Source: Salvia splendens (taxonomy: Eukaryota; Streptophyta; Magnoliopsida; Lamiales; Lamiaceae). From it: a DNA stretch of 64,000 bases. The position numbers and the translations under genes are program-made. Positions 23,823 to 34,683 of this stretch are shown here, one piece after another; the stretch's first letter is position 1, and every line of letters begins with the position of its first letter. A model generated the notes under the pieces. It ran no database searches, had not been told where the DNA came from, and worked only from the letters and a program-made list of their open reading frames with translations. The DNA lies in contig NC_056040.1 in NCBI RefSeq assembly GCF_004379255.2, positions 33,529,779 to 33,593,778 on the forward strand. Reading direction: 5' to 3'.

Positions 23823-24451
23823 AATTTTTCTTTCCGCTCTGGACCCGAGAGTCTTTTTCAGTCTTAGTCTAGACTTGTTTCGCTAGACTAAAATAATAAG
23901 TAAAATAAAATAAAATAAAATAAAATAATAATTGTGTATTGAAGGCTCAACATCCCGCTTCGCCACGCACAACCAAGAAAGAGGTAATATATTTTTATAA
24001 GAAAATTTTTATGAGAAAGTTATAGAGAATGGAAGACGAGAAAATTTTTGAGAAAGAAAGATGAGAAAATTTTATAAGAATGAGGGAGTAGAATCTTTCC
24101 TTGAGGGATTGATTTCGAGTTCAGAAGAGTATTTGCTGATGTTTGAGAAAAGAACGAGTTTTGATGAGGGACGATGAATTGTTTGTTTTTACATGAAAGA
24201 TAGCGAAGACGAAATGAAGTTCAAACGCAAAAGAGCGTGCAAGACAAGGAGGGATGATGCGAAGTGCGCGATTTAATTTAATATATTCGAATCTCGCGTA
24301 ATTTATTAAAAGTGGCAGCGATGTGACTTTCAACTACAATGTTAATTAAACGACATGAGGAAGCTGCTTGGAAGACAAGATAATGGAGAAATTCTATATT
24401 CGAAGGACGTAAGCAAATTTCGGGACGAAATTTTTGTTAAGATGGGTAGAT
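23823..24451 (+). other. Residual internal region of the 18640-27185 element
   Basis: It begins with a leader containing an AAAATA repeat (about 23893-23930) and a possible gag start near 23955 (cgccacgcacaaccaagaa). It then jumps to sequence typical of the pol 3' end and polypurine region ('cgggacgaaattt') just before the 3' LTR. More than 4 kb of gag-pol must have been lost. Confidence 0.6.
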
Positions 24452-27185
24452 TGTAATACCCCGACTTTTTCTATCTTCTTATTTATTCTTTAAAGGAAGT
24501 CGTTTGTACACCGGAAAATTTTTCGTCTTTGTTTTGTTTGTCGAGAGAAGAAATATCATTTTGGTACCTATAACAATTATTCTTTCTCTATCCCAATTTA
24601 ATTATCTCCAAGCCCAATTCTTTTTGAAACTATTTCTTTTTTAAGCCCAATTTTGAAGAAGACCAAGTCAGTTTTTATCTCACCAATTTTGAGCCCTTCT
24701 CCACTCCCTTTTCGGTTATCACATTTTGAGAAGGAGAAATAAATCAGTTTTTATTTAGGAGCAAATCTCGGCCAATATCAACAAGATTTTTATTACTCAC
24801 AATATAGATATATATATATACTGTATATCCCACAACTCCACACCCGACGGCTTGCTTTCAGTTTCGAAAAGAGGGGAAGAAAGGGAGTTGCTCTGCGTTC
24901 CTTTTCGGATCAGCAATGGAGTCTGGCGGCGGCATGATTTCGGGTGGAGCAGCAGCGGCGTGATTGGACAGACGGAGGAGCTGCGAAGTGATGAAGTGGA
25001 GACGACGGCGGCGGTCTCACGCCGGAGACGACAACGGCTGGATGGCGCGGTGCAGCGCCAGGAGAGGAGATGACAGAGACGGAGACGCGGATGGATTCGG
25101 ACGGCGACGACTGCTACTCCGATCAGCAGCCTCACAACCAACAACAACAGCGGCGAGCGGACTTCACAGCCCACGACGGCGGTGGAGAAAGCATGACGAT
25201 GCTGTGCAATTGAAACGGGAAAAGATGGAGAGTTCACGGTCGTGACGACGGTTGCTCGGCGGACAGCGGCTGTCTCGATCTGGAGCAGCGGCGGCTGGAC
25301 TTCGACAGTGAAAGAGAGAAAGAGGAGGCGAATAAGGGACAGCAGTGGCGCTCTCCGTGAACAGCCGAGGCTGGATAAATCGGGCAGGCAGCTCGGGAGA
25401 TGACGAAAGCCGAGCTGGAGTGATGGAGATAGAAGAGAGACAGAGAGATGAGGTTGTACGCAATTTGAGAGAGATGGGAGACGGAAGGAGGGATCGAGAA
25501 GAAGAAGGGGACTTCAACTCGAGTTCACTGTTCACGTAAGTTTGAGAAAAAAAGTTGAAGAAGTTTTAGTCCTTGTTTTATCTAAATTTTGGGCCATATT
25601 AATAAAATGGAATATTGGGCCTTATTGATTTAATTCTTTGGGCCTAATGCATTAATTAAAATATTTGGATTTATTGTTTTGATAAGGAGTTGGAATTGAT
25701 TTAGGTTAAGACAGATTAATTGAATGGAAGATTGGGTCGGAGTACTTTAAATCAATGGGTGACTTCACGCACGCTTTTCGAGGACGGAATGGAACACAAG
25801 TTAAGGCTTTAAACGAACGAGGTGGGCTTTCTAACTAAGTATTTTGTGGGCTTTTGAACTAAAGTTTTACTGTGGGCTTTCGAACTAAAGTGTTTTCAAG
25901 AGCTTTCGTTTTAATATATCGGTTTGAGCATCATGTTATGTGTGATTGATTTATTATATTTATTCCAATGATGAGGCGATATATGTGATCAAAGTGAAAG
26001 TGTTGTTGCACATGTTATGTGGTGCTATGTGTTGATTTATTGAGTGATATTATAAATTGCTTGGCCTTGTTGATATGATGTGAGATGATGCTCGACCTAT
26101 GCAGAAAAATGATTTATGTTTCAAATACGTTTTTGAGGAAAATAAAGTTTGCAAAGGGAATATCATGCCATGTTTTTGTTTTGAGAAATGCATATCTGTT
26201 TGTTTAGCAAGGGAATTGTCCCTACTAGACCTATTGAAATCGAATTCGGGTCTGACTAGGGAGTGAGTCCCTACTCAGGCTAGTGTACACCAATGGAGAT
26301 CGTGAGCCGTCTTTTGGGTCGGCCGGTCTAGTGATCGAGTTTGCGGCCACAAATCTCGTTTCACAGTATGTTGTTGATGTTGACGAGGTTGATGTTGATG
26401 AGATTGATGTTGATGAGATTGATGTTGATGTTGATGTTGATGATTATTTAGTGGGGAGTGAGTCCTTACTATGAGTTTAATCGAATTCGGGTCTTAGCAA
26501 GGGTGCGTCCCTACTCGGACTAGTGTACACGATGAGGACCGTGAGTCATCGAATGGGTTGGTCGGTTTTCGTGCTCGTGGAAAGTGGCCCCTTACACGGC
26601 ACCCTAAAGAACAGATATGGCAGTTTCTTAAATAATCAAGGAGAAATGGTTGGTTTTAAATGATGAGGAAAAAGGATTTGAGGATGAGTTGAAAGTTTGT
26701 GTTTGAAATATTTTTAGTGTCTCGGGCCTTTTCAAGTTAAAACCCCGAGGTCACTCAATGGTGGCATGATATACACAACTGTTATAAAATTGTTTTGGCA
26801 TTTGTTCACTGAGTGCATCAAGTACTCAACCCTGCATGTGTTTTCCCTATGTGCAGGTTGAGCGGTGACGAGCGCGGTGGGTGTTGAGCATAAAAGTGAA
26901 GAATGTCTTTTAAATGTTCAGAATATGTTATGTCTTCATACATAACATTATTCTACTCTCGAATGCTTCCGCTAAAAGTTTTTATTTTGATTTCATGTGT
27001 TGTTGAGATAGTAATCCCTTTGAGTTGTCAATTGTCGAGATGATACTCTGATTTTTATCCGAGCTATTCCCATTTGTTTCGAGCTATGGTCGAGTTGCGT
27101 TGTTTCCCTTTCTTCCCTGCTTCTTAATTCCCCCACTAGTCACGATTCCCCGTGTTTTCTATCCTTAGGAAGCGCGGTCGTGACA
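24452..27185 (+). repeat. 3' LTR of the 18640-27185 element
   Basis: Direct copy of 18640-21378, starting TGTAATACCCCGAC and ending GCGGTCGTGACA, followed by CAACT (27186-27190). Confidence 0.94.
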
Positions 27186-27190
27186 CAACT

Positions 27191-28984
27191 ACAGTCGAAT
27201 GTGTCTTGCTTACAATCATACTTAACATCCCATGTTCTACCATATTGGTCCTTGACCTTATGCATCTTGATGTTATCCTCAACAGTTATCGAAACACTCT
27301 CACATACCATACTTATTTCTTTTGTACATGTTTGAAAATAGAATCAGTGTAGATTGTAGATGCATGCTTCTCAATAGGCAATTGGGTTGACAAATCAGGA
27401 ATAGTTGAGTAATCTAAGTAGTTCAATCGTGAATTGGCATACCTTTGATCTCCCACAACACAGTTAAAGAAATTGATGAACTGTACAAGATTTGCACGAG
27501 GCTTTGTGTAGTTTTTAAAAAAGCTATTCTCTGATTCAGATATCGATGTAGTCCTAAGAAGCGACCCCGTGAGAAAGTCTCGAAAATAAGCAGGAACCCA
27601 GAATTCTCTATCTTCAAACATCGATCCAAACCAGTGGACGTCTTCTAATCCATACCGTTCCATAATATCATTCCATATTATATCAAACTCATCAGGCTCC
27701 AACAAATCAGACCAAACATATGCATTAAACTCTTTTTTGAAATCCTCACTACCAAGCAAGGATTTGGGCAACTTATCTGACACCTTAACCATAATATGCC
27801 ACATGCACCATCGGTGCCTTGTTTGTAAAAGTACTTATTGAACAGCAAGTTTCATCCCCCAATCTTGATCAGTGATAATCATTTTGGGTGCAACCCCCAT
27901 ACATCGAACAAAACAGCCTAACAACCAAGAATATGAGTCTCTACCTTCACTTGATAACAATCCAGCTCCAAATGTAACTGCTCTGGAATGGTTATCTTTT
28001 CCAGTGAATAGAGCAAAAATCATGCAATACCTTCAAAACATAACATAAAAATGAGTTATATTTTCATGCATACAGAAAAGTATCAGTTATCAGCTATAAC
28101 TATCATTTTATCAGCAAAAAGTATCATTATATCCACTGAAATATAATTGTATCAGCAAAAAGGTATCATTGTATCAGCAAAAAGTATCATTTTAGGTCTA
28201 TTAGCAACAAAAGTAATATACATGTTAGTGTTGTATGTTGAATCAAATGAAATTATATCTCCAAACATATGATAATTTCGTCTTGAAATAGCATCAGCCC
28301 AGAAGAGTTTAGTTAACTTTCCATGAGATCCTATCTCAATTTCATAATAGAAGGCATCAGATAATTCCTTTTGAGAACGCATATAATCAAAAATCATTTG
28401 AGCATCTGAACCATCAATATTGGACATAATATCACGATAACCATTTCTAATATCAATAATATCACATCCAACATTTTCAGGTCCACCCATTATCTCCTTC
28501 AAAAGTTTGAATGTTTGAGTGGGACCAATATTACACCTGCCACAATCCTCCATAAAACTTCGATGGATAGGATCCAGACTGCGATTGGCCGTCATAAAAT
28601 GCCTATGCTCATCCGCAACCATTAAGTGATTATGATACTCAACAAACTGATAAAACTCATACCCGCTGCTAATACCATCTGAAAAATATCTCAAGTTGAG
28701 CTTAGCAAGACATTTACACCTAAACGACCGACACCTACGCTTCTTAACAGACACTTCAGTTGATTTGGATGTATGACCAGGTATAAAACTCATAGAGCCT
28801 TGTCTGCTGCAAGCCAAATACTGCCACTTAATAATACCATGAACTGATTTGTTGCCCAGTTTACGAATGCGAAAACCAACTGAACGGGCATAGTGTTCAT
28901 AGAAACTAGATGCTTCTACTAATGTATTGAATTTCATACCAATCATTGGCTTCAAAGCATCATCACAAACAGGAATGTACAAAC
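27191..28984 (-). pseudogene. FAR1-type MULE transposase, DNA-binding and DDE domains
   Basis: Exon 2 (28984-28222) encodes a FAR1-type zinc DNA-binding domain (FYEHYARSVGFRIRK, CSRQG, RCKC, EYHNH) and the start of the MULE transposase fold, with the first catalytic Asp in ISFDSTYNTN. Intron 28221-28031 contains the AT-rich repeat motif. Splicing its AT end to GTATTGC rebuilds the family sequence around NMYCMIF. Exon 3 (28030 onward) carries the second Asp (IITDQDWGM), TRHRWCMWHIM and the Glu (SISESENSFF), then enters the SWIM finger (FDCSCKKF). It breaks at the CAACT insertion site. Lesions: TAA at 27835-27837, probably from GAA, and one A missing from a run (27319-27324), which shifts the frame. 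FAR1/FHY3 transcription factors derive from this transposase class; the TIR context argues for a transposase, not a host regulator. Confidence 0.88.
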
Positions 28985-29707
28985 CTACAAATCAGTAAAA
29001 GTATCATTTTATCAACTCAGAGTATCATTTTATTAGGAAAAACTATCATCAGAAAAGTATCATTTTATAAACTCAGAATGTCATTGTATCCGGCAAAACT
29101 ATCATTTTATGCTGCAAACCTAAAATTTATAAGCCAAAACTATCATCTTAACACATAATCGGCACAATACATAATATACAAACCTACAAAGCAGTAAACG
29201 TATCATTTTATCAACTCAGAGTATCATTTTTATAAGGTTACTGTCATTTTATCCGCTTAAATTATCATTTTATCAGGTAAAAGTATCATTTTATTAAACA
29301 AAAATGTCATTTTATACACCAAAAATACCTATCATTCTATCTACTGAAAGTATCATTCTATCCGGCAAAACTATCATTTTATGCAGTATACCTAACATTT
29401 ATAAGCAAAAAGTATCATTTTATTAACTCAGAGTATCGTTCTATCCGGCAAAACTATCATTTTATCATTTTTATGTCATTTTATCCGCTTAAATTATCAT
29501 TTTATCAGGTAAAAGTATCATTTTATTAAACAAAAATGTCATTTTATACACCAAAAATACCTATCATTCTATCTGCTGAAAGTATCATTCTATCTGGCAA
29601 AACTATCATTTTATGCAGTATACCTAACATTTATAAGCAAAAAGTATCATTTTATTAACTCAGAGTATCATTCTATCCGGAAAAAACTATCATTTTTATA
29701 AGGTTAC
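28985..29707. repeat. TATCATTTTATCA-type array in transposase intron 1 (left of the insertion)
   Basis: Two nearly identical longer units (about 29225-29460 and 29465-29700) follow shorter ones, with the same TATCATTTTAT/TATCATTCTATCC/AACCTAACATTTATAAGC composition. A transposase-exon acceptor is at 28985-28995. The array stops at the gypsy LTR start (29708). Confidence 0.85.
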
Positions 29708-30934
29708 TGTCACGACCACATCTCCCTAGTCAAAGAAAGTGTAACTATATCGCGACTAAAACTTACAGAAGCTGTCTCAACTCATCATAAGATGCTTAAA
29801 TCAAAGGAAACACTGTCTGAAATGTGTTGAAGGTACAAATCGTACTGAATCAGAGTAGTTATGAAACAATTGTCTTTGCTAAAAGCAAGTTCTAAATTTG
29901 CTCAACGGAAGAGTACCAAGACAGATGTAATATGTATGAAGATATACTACACCAGCTATCTTCCTACTTATTTAGCCTTCTGTCCCAACACCTCCTCGGC
30001 TTTGACAACGATCAACCTGCACATTAAGGAAAACAATATGCAGGGCTGAGTACTAGATATACTTAGTGGGCTTATGCCGAAAACTGTTTTCTTTTAGTTG
30101 TCAGCCAAGCTGAGTGAACGCGGGGTTTTTCTGAAAATAAGTCCCGGTCACTAAAATATGTTATTTCTTTCTGAAATAGACTGCAGTCTTTTAAACTTCT
30201 GATTATATGCCATATCAAACTGCGTGAATCGGGAATGTGGCCACATTCCACGATCACTGGGCCGGCCAACCTGGCGCTAGCTCACGACCCCTAGACCGGC
30301 CAACCTAGCGCTAGCTCACGGTCCCTATGTGTACACTAGCCCGAGTAGGATTTACTGGCCTACTGGGACCCGAATTCGATTTAATTGGTTGGCATAGCCA
30401 ACAGATAGGCAATCATAAAACAAAACATGGCATGACAACTCATTCAAATAATCATGTTTTCACTTAAAACACGCTTTAAAAGAAAGAAGAGAAAGGCCCA
30501 CCTCAATTGCTTAATCTCTTGCAAACGGGTGTTTCCCTGTCCTGAGATTACATGTCGAGCGACGACGTTCCTTTACAAAATTTAATATACTTAAATTAGG
30601 CTTTAAATAACTATTTATCTTGCATGTATGCATGCCTAAGCGTGTGCTTATTATTTTACTTCCTTCTTTCTATATTTAGAAATCTTAAATCCTTAATTAA
30701 ATCAGCGATTTAATTTATTCGGGAGTCTTGCCGAACTGTTCGGGTATAATAAATTCTCGATTATCTTCTTTAAGTATCTTGAAATACTAACTTGGACTAA
30801 TGAAAGTCCAACTTAATTATTTAACAGATATTGTATTAATCACGGCTAATGTTTTCTTTCCTTCCGTGGTTTAAGGAATAATTCTTCAATTTCACAAATT
30901 AAATAGGGTCGTGGCTAAGAATTTCGGTGGCCCG

Positions 30935-30937
30935 TAA
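30935..30937. repeat. TAA target duplication of the Harbinger element (left copy)
   Basis: TAA at 30935-30937 and 33011-33013 flank the transposon. The uninterrupted sister LTR reads CCCGTAATGTCGTG at about 41619, an exact empty site. Confidence 0.95.
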
Positions 30938-33010
30938 GGCCATCCACAACGCTGTTCCTATACCGTTCCTATACCGTTCCTTAAACCACTATTTGAGGGC
31001 CCCACTGTACTTTTTTACTCCATTCCTTAACTAAGGAACGGAACCTGCAACCCTCCGTTCCTTAACCGTTCCTTAAATTACTATTCATTCAATTTCATTT
31101 TTTTTATTTCCAACCCAATTCAATTTAAATAAACACACTTTAAAAAACAAACACGCTTTATTAAAAAAACACACAACATTAAAAAAAATTACAACTTAAA
31201 CGTAAAAAAATAAAAAGCACACAATTAAAATCCTAAAAAAATAAAAGTACACAATTTTAATAATTTCATCCGCCAAAATTTGCCCAAATGTGCTCAATTA
31301 GATCATGTTGGAGTTGGGTGTGGGCACTAGAGTCGCGTGTCCTTGCACGAATAGATAACCGTTCTTGTATAGACGGATGCGCTCCACTTCGAGGCGGACT
31401 ACACTCGGTTGAGCTTCCTGGGGATTCGTCGTCGAACCAATTTCCCGCCTCGGGTCCTTCGTCTTGGACAATCATGTTGTGCAAGATTATGCACGTATAC
31501 ATGATGTCGACCATGTTTTCCATGAACCACGTACGAGCCGGGGCTTTGATGATGTTGAAGCGCGCTTGGAGAACCCCGAACGCCCTCTCCACATCCTTGC
31601 GAGCAACCTCCTGCTTCTGCGCAAAAAGAGTCTGCTTTGGGTTCGCAGACCCACTACATGTCTTCACGAAGGTAGGCCACTTCGGGTAGATGCCATCGGC
31701 GAGATAGTACCCCATTTTATAAAGCCGGTTGTTGGCGACGAAGTTGATGGCCGGCGCTTTACCATCCAAAACTTCGGTCAAGAGGTCGGACTGGTGGAGC
31801 ACGTTTACGTCGTTGTTCGACCCGGGGACCCCGAAGTACGCGTGCCAGATCCAAAGGCGGTAGTCGGCAACGGCCTCAAGTATAACGGTTGGGTGGGTGC
31901 CTTTGTGGCCGCTCGTGTAGGACCCCTTCCACGCCACCGGGCAATTCTTCCATTGCCAGTGCATGCAATCGACGCTGCCGAGCATCCCGGGGAATCCGTG
32001 CACTGTTTCGTGAAGGTTGAGCAGGAACTGACAATCGGTCGTGCTTGGCCTTCGGAGAAATTCGTCGGTGAAGGCTGCCCAGACGCCTTGGCAGAATTTG
32101 AGCAAGCACATTCGCCCAGTATCTCCGATGTGGAGGTATTCGTCGAACATGTCGGTCGTTTGTCCAGTCGCAAGCTGGCGGATTGCTGCAGTACATTTCT
32201 GCAGCGTCGTGTGGCTGGGACGGCCGACCGCGTCGAACCCTTCCTGGAAGAACTCTTCCCGGGCTGCCAAAGTATTCGCGATGTGGAGAAATAACGGTTT
32301 CCCCATGCGGAAACGGCGACGGAAGTACGTATCTCCCCAAACCGGGTTATCGCAGAAGTAGTCGCGTACTAACCTTGCGGCGGCTTCCTCCCGGTTACGA
32401 TGGATGCACGTACGGGAGCGTCGTTGGGGTGGCGCGGCTTCTTCCGCCTCCCGTCGTCGATCTTCTTCAAGTGATTGTTCCAATATTTGACGCATTTGTT
32501 CATAAGGATCCATTAGTTTGATTAAATTTGGGAGAAGGAAAATATAGTTGATTTGTGATGAAAATTGGGGTGGAAATAGAGAGGAATAGATGTGTGTTTG
32601 TGATTGAAATGAGTATGAAATAGGAGTATTTATAGAGTAAATAAATAATATAAAAATTAAAAAAAATAAAAAACGGATATAAAAAAAACGGTCTCATTAC
32701 CGTTGCAAAATTTTTTTTTTTTTTTTTATTAAATTTGAATTTTTTTAAAAAAAATTAATTATTGCGTCACCGGCCGAAGCCCACTCGCGGGGCAGCGAGT
32801 GGGCTGCACGCGTCGAATGGGAGGCCGCCACGTCGCCTCGGCGCGTGGAGGAACGTTCCGTTCCGCGTTCCTCCGGAACGGAACGCGGCACGGCATAGGA
32901 ACGGCGACGGCACGGAACGGCAACGGAACGCACCCCGCAACGCGTGCCGCCGCGGAACCGTTCCGCCGGAACGGCATAGGAACCGCAACGGCACAGAGTT
33001 GCGGGTGCCC
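30938..33010 (-). mobile_element. PIF/Harbinger DNA transposon
   Basis: 2073 bp with imperfect 21-bp inverted termini (GGCCATCCACAACGCTGTTCC and inverse GGGCACCCGCAACTCTGTGCC) and the TAA duplication typical of the superfamily. It encodes one intact transposase on the minus strand. Both subterminal regions are rich in CCGTTCC/GGAACGG motifs. I see no second (Myb/SANT-like) gene of the kind autonomous plant PIF elements usually carry. Confidence 0.95.
31266..32513 (-). CDS. PIF/Harbinger transposase (HARBI1/ALP1-like DDE nuclease)
   Basis: An uninterrupted single-exon frame of 415 aa, a normal length for the family, starting at the ATG at 32513. The N-terminal 45 residues are acidic and basic (DPYEQMRQILEQSLEEDRR), followed by a helical DNA-binding part (DNPVWGDTYFRRRFRMGK). 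The DDE nuclease (DDE_Tnp_4 type) has its first Asp in GSVDCMHWQW, the second in PGSNNDVNVL and the Glu in RKDVERAFGVLQ, with the usual WMIHNMIV-like C-terminal segment (ILHNMIVQDEG). The enzyme cuts and rejoins element ends with TAA/TTA target preference. It is the only complete transposase gene in the window. Plant PIF transposases normally work with a Myb-like partner, which this copy lacks, so it may depend on another copy. Confidence 0.95.
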   Translation of the reverse strand: MDPYEQMRQILEQSLEEDRRREAEEAAPPQRRSRTCIHRNREEAAARLVRDYFCDNPVWGDTYFRRRFRMGKPLFLHIANTLAAREEFFQEGFDAVGRPSHTTLQKCTAAIRQLATGQTTDMFDEYLHIGDTGRMCLLKFCQGVWAAFTDEFLRRPSTTDCQFLLNLHETVHGFPGMLGSVDCMHWQWKNCPVAWKGSYTSGHKGTHPTVILEAVADYRLWIWHAYFGVPGSNNDVNVLHQSDLLTEVLDGKAPAINFVANNRLYKMGYYLADGIYPKWPTFVKTCSGSANPKQTLFAQKQEVARKDVERAFGVLQARFNIIKAPARTWFMENMVDIMYTCIILHNMIVQDEGPEAGNWFDDESPGSSTECSPPRSGAHPSIQERLSIRARTRDSSAHTQLQHDLIEHIWANFGG

Positions 33011-34683
33011 TAATGTCGTGAACCGACCTAAATTCTTATAACTCTTTCTGGGCCCAAAATATAAATGGAGGGGTCCACTTCTTAAATCCCCTGGCCACCC
33101 GAAGAAAATACTCCCTTCCACCGTCGGCCTCCTTCTCAAAAGAATTCCCCCAATTCAATGTCTCAAATCCCAAATTTGGAAGAGGAAATCCCTAGGCCCC
33201 ACCCCTTCTCTCTTTCTTCGTTCGACATCGCAGCCCATCACCACCACCTCTATCTCCGGCGAGGGAGATCGGCATCAACGAGATCTTTCTCCTTCTCTCG
33301 ACGGCATCGCTGCTGTCGCAACACCAAATCGCCGTCGCCTCTACACCGGATTCGTCGAGTCGCTGCCGCTGCAATGTTCGCGGTGGTGGAGACGCTGATC
33401 GTGCCGTCCGTCGCCGTCGCTACTTTGGTCGGGAGTCCTCTCTTCCTTCGGAGTTACCGCGTCGCTGGCCCGTCTGCCGGCTCACGTGGGAGCAGCTCAT
33501 TCTCCGGCAATGAAAGAATCGCCACAGGACGTCGGTCCCTGCCTTCTTTCCGGTGCCGCCGCACAACACCGAGTTCGGACAGTCCTACTGCCGCTGCCCG
33601 GTGATTAGATTCGACATTAGTTCTATCTTAAGTGATTTGTTAGATTCGACATTAGTTCTATGAGTTCTGCTCTATGCTTTGCTATCTCCCTCAATCTTAA
33701 GGCATGTTCTACTGTGATGCAAAGTGGTGTCGTGGAAGTTACCTGTTGTGGAGCTGGAGCTGTGGACCCTTCCTTTGTCGCCTAGTTCTCGGCTTGCGTT
33801 TGCAGGCTGACTGAGGTTCTTGCTTCTCGATGAAACAGAATAATCTTTCCTAGACATCTTCTTACTTTCACTCTCTCCTTCTCCTCCATCCTTTGTCTAC
33901 TGATTGTGAAGTGGATTTGTGGTGAATGGGGGTATATAAATGGAAGCTGTACCTTGTGTTGAGATTTAGCAGAATCAAGTCTGCAAGTTCTTTGTCTTTT
34001 GTTAAACTGATTGGCTGTTTCTTTTGGAGGTAGTGCAAGGGTGTACTCGTGGGTTTAAATGGAGCTGTTATACTACTTTGTTTTCTTCTTGCAGCAGCCC
34101 CTTTTTCCTTTGATGTTGCAACAATTTAACTGAAGTGTTGGTAGTGAGTTTGCAGGTGTACAACAAAGGTGGAGAAAAAGGTTTGGCTGTGCCCTGCAGG
34201 CCGTTGCAGGCTGCACTGCCTCGTGGCAGCCTTCGGCTCAGGCTGTGAGTGCAGGAGGCTGTTACACTGCCTCTTTTGGCAAGGTACTTGGTCTCCTTTG
34301 GAAAGTTTAATGCTCCCTTACCTTACTTAGGAATAGCTAGCCTTCGTACCTCATATTTGCTTACTAAACTCCGGCTTTTTCTTCCGTGTTGTAGGCTGAT
34401 TTATTCACTGAGTCGAGAAGGGGACCGGCCATGGTTCGCTCGTTCCTACCGAAGGCCGGACCGTGGCCTTGGGCGTAAAGAGGAAATTCACAAGTGCGTG
34501 CCACCGGGCACTCGGTTCTTTAAATTCTTAGCCAACATTTGGATACCCTTTGTAATAGCATCCGAGTTCTCTTTCTTTTTCTTTGTTTCAACGCATGTAA
34601 TGTTTAGTATAGTTGTCGGATTGCATTTCCTTAAATTTCATCGTCAAGCATTTGTAAATTAGACTTAGCTTGAAACTAGTACA

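Larger units (their letters stand above)
18640..27185 (+). mobile_element. Non-autonomous Ty3/gypsy-type LTR element inserted in the transposase gene
   Basis: Two long LTRs (18640-21378 and 24452-27185, about 2.74 kb, TG...CA) flank a 3.07-kb interior and are bordered by the CAACT duplication. The interior holds a large palindrome (21383-23807), an initiator-tRNA-Met-type primer site (23811-23822) and about 630 bp of leftover internal sequence. There is no gag or pol, so it was mobilised in trans or lost its genes. The LTRs differ at few positions (for example one unit of a 15-bp repeat and a roughly 14-bp gap near 20757), so the insertion is fairly recent. Confidence 0.92.
29708..34683 (-). 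repeat. Left LTR of the gypsy array, carrying a Harbinger insertion
   Basis: Plus strand begins TGTCACGACCACATC and ends ..CTAGTACA. Without the Harbinger insertion (30938-33010) it is about 2.9 kb. Relative to the right LTR it lacks about 150 bp near 33603. It contains a GC-rich island (about 33060-33600) that looks like a leader plus coding start on the plus strand, antisense to the element; the open frame is S/R/P-rich and I do not call it a gene. A duplicated GGCCGGCCAACC block lies near 30260-30310. Confidence 0.85.

Noticed and set aside
31464..32361. Long frames overlapping the Harbinger transposase on the other strand and in other frames
   Set aside because: Shadows of the GC-rich transposase coding sequence; only the 415-aa frame has family motifs.
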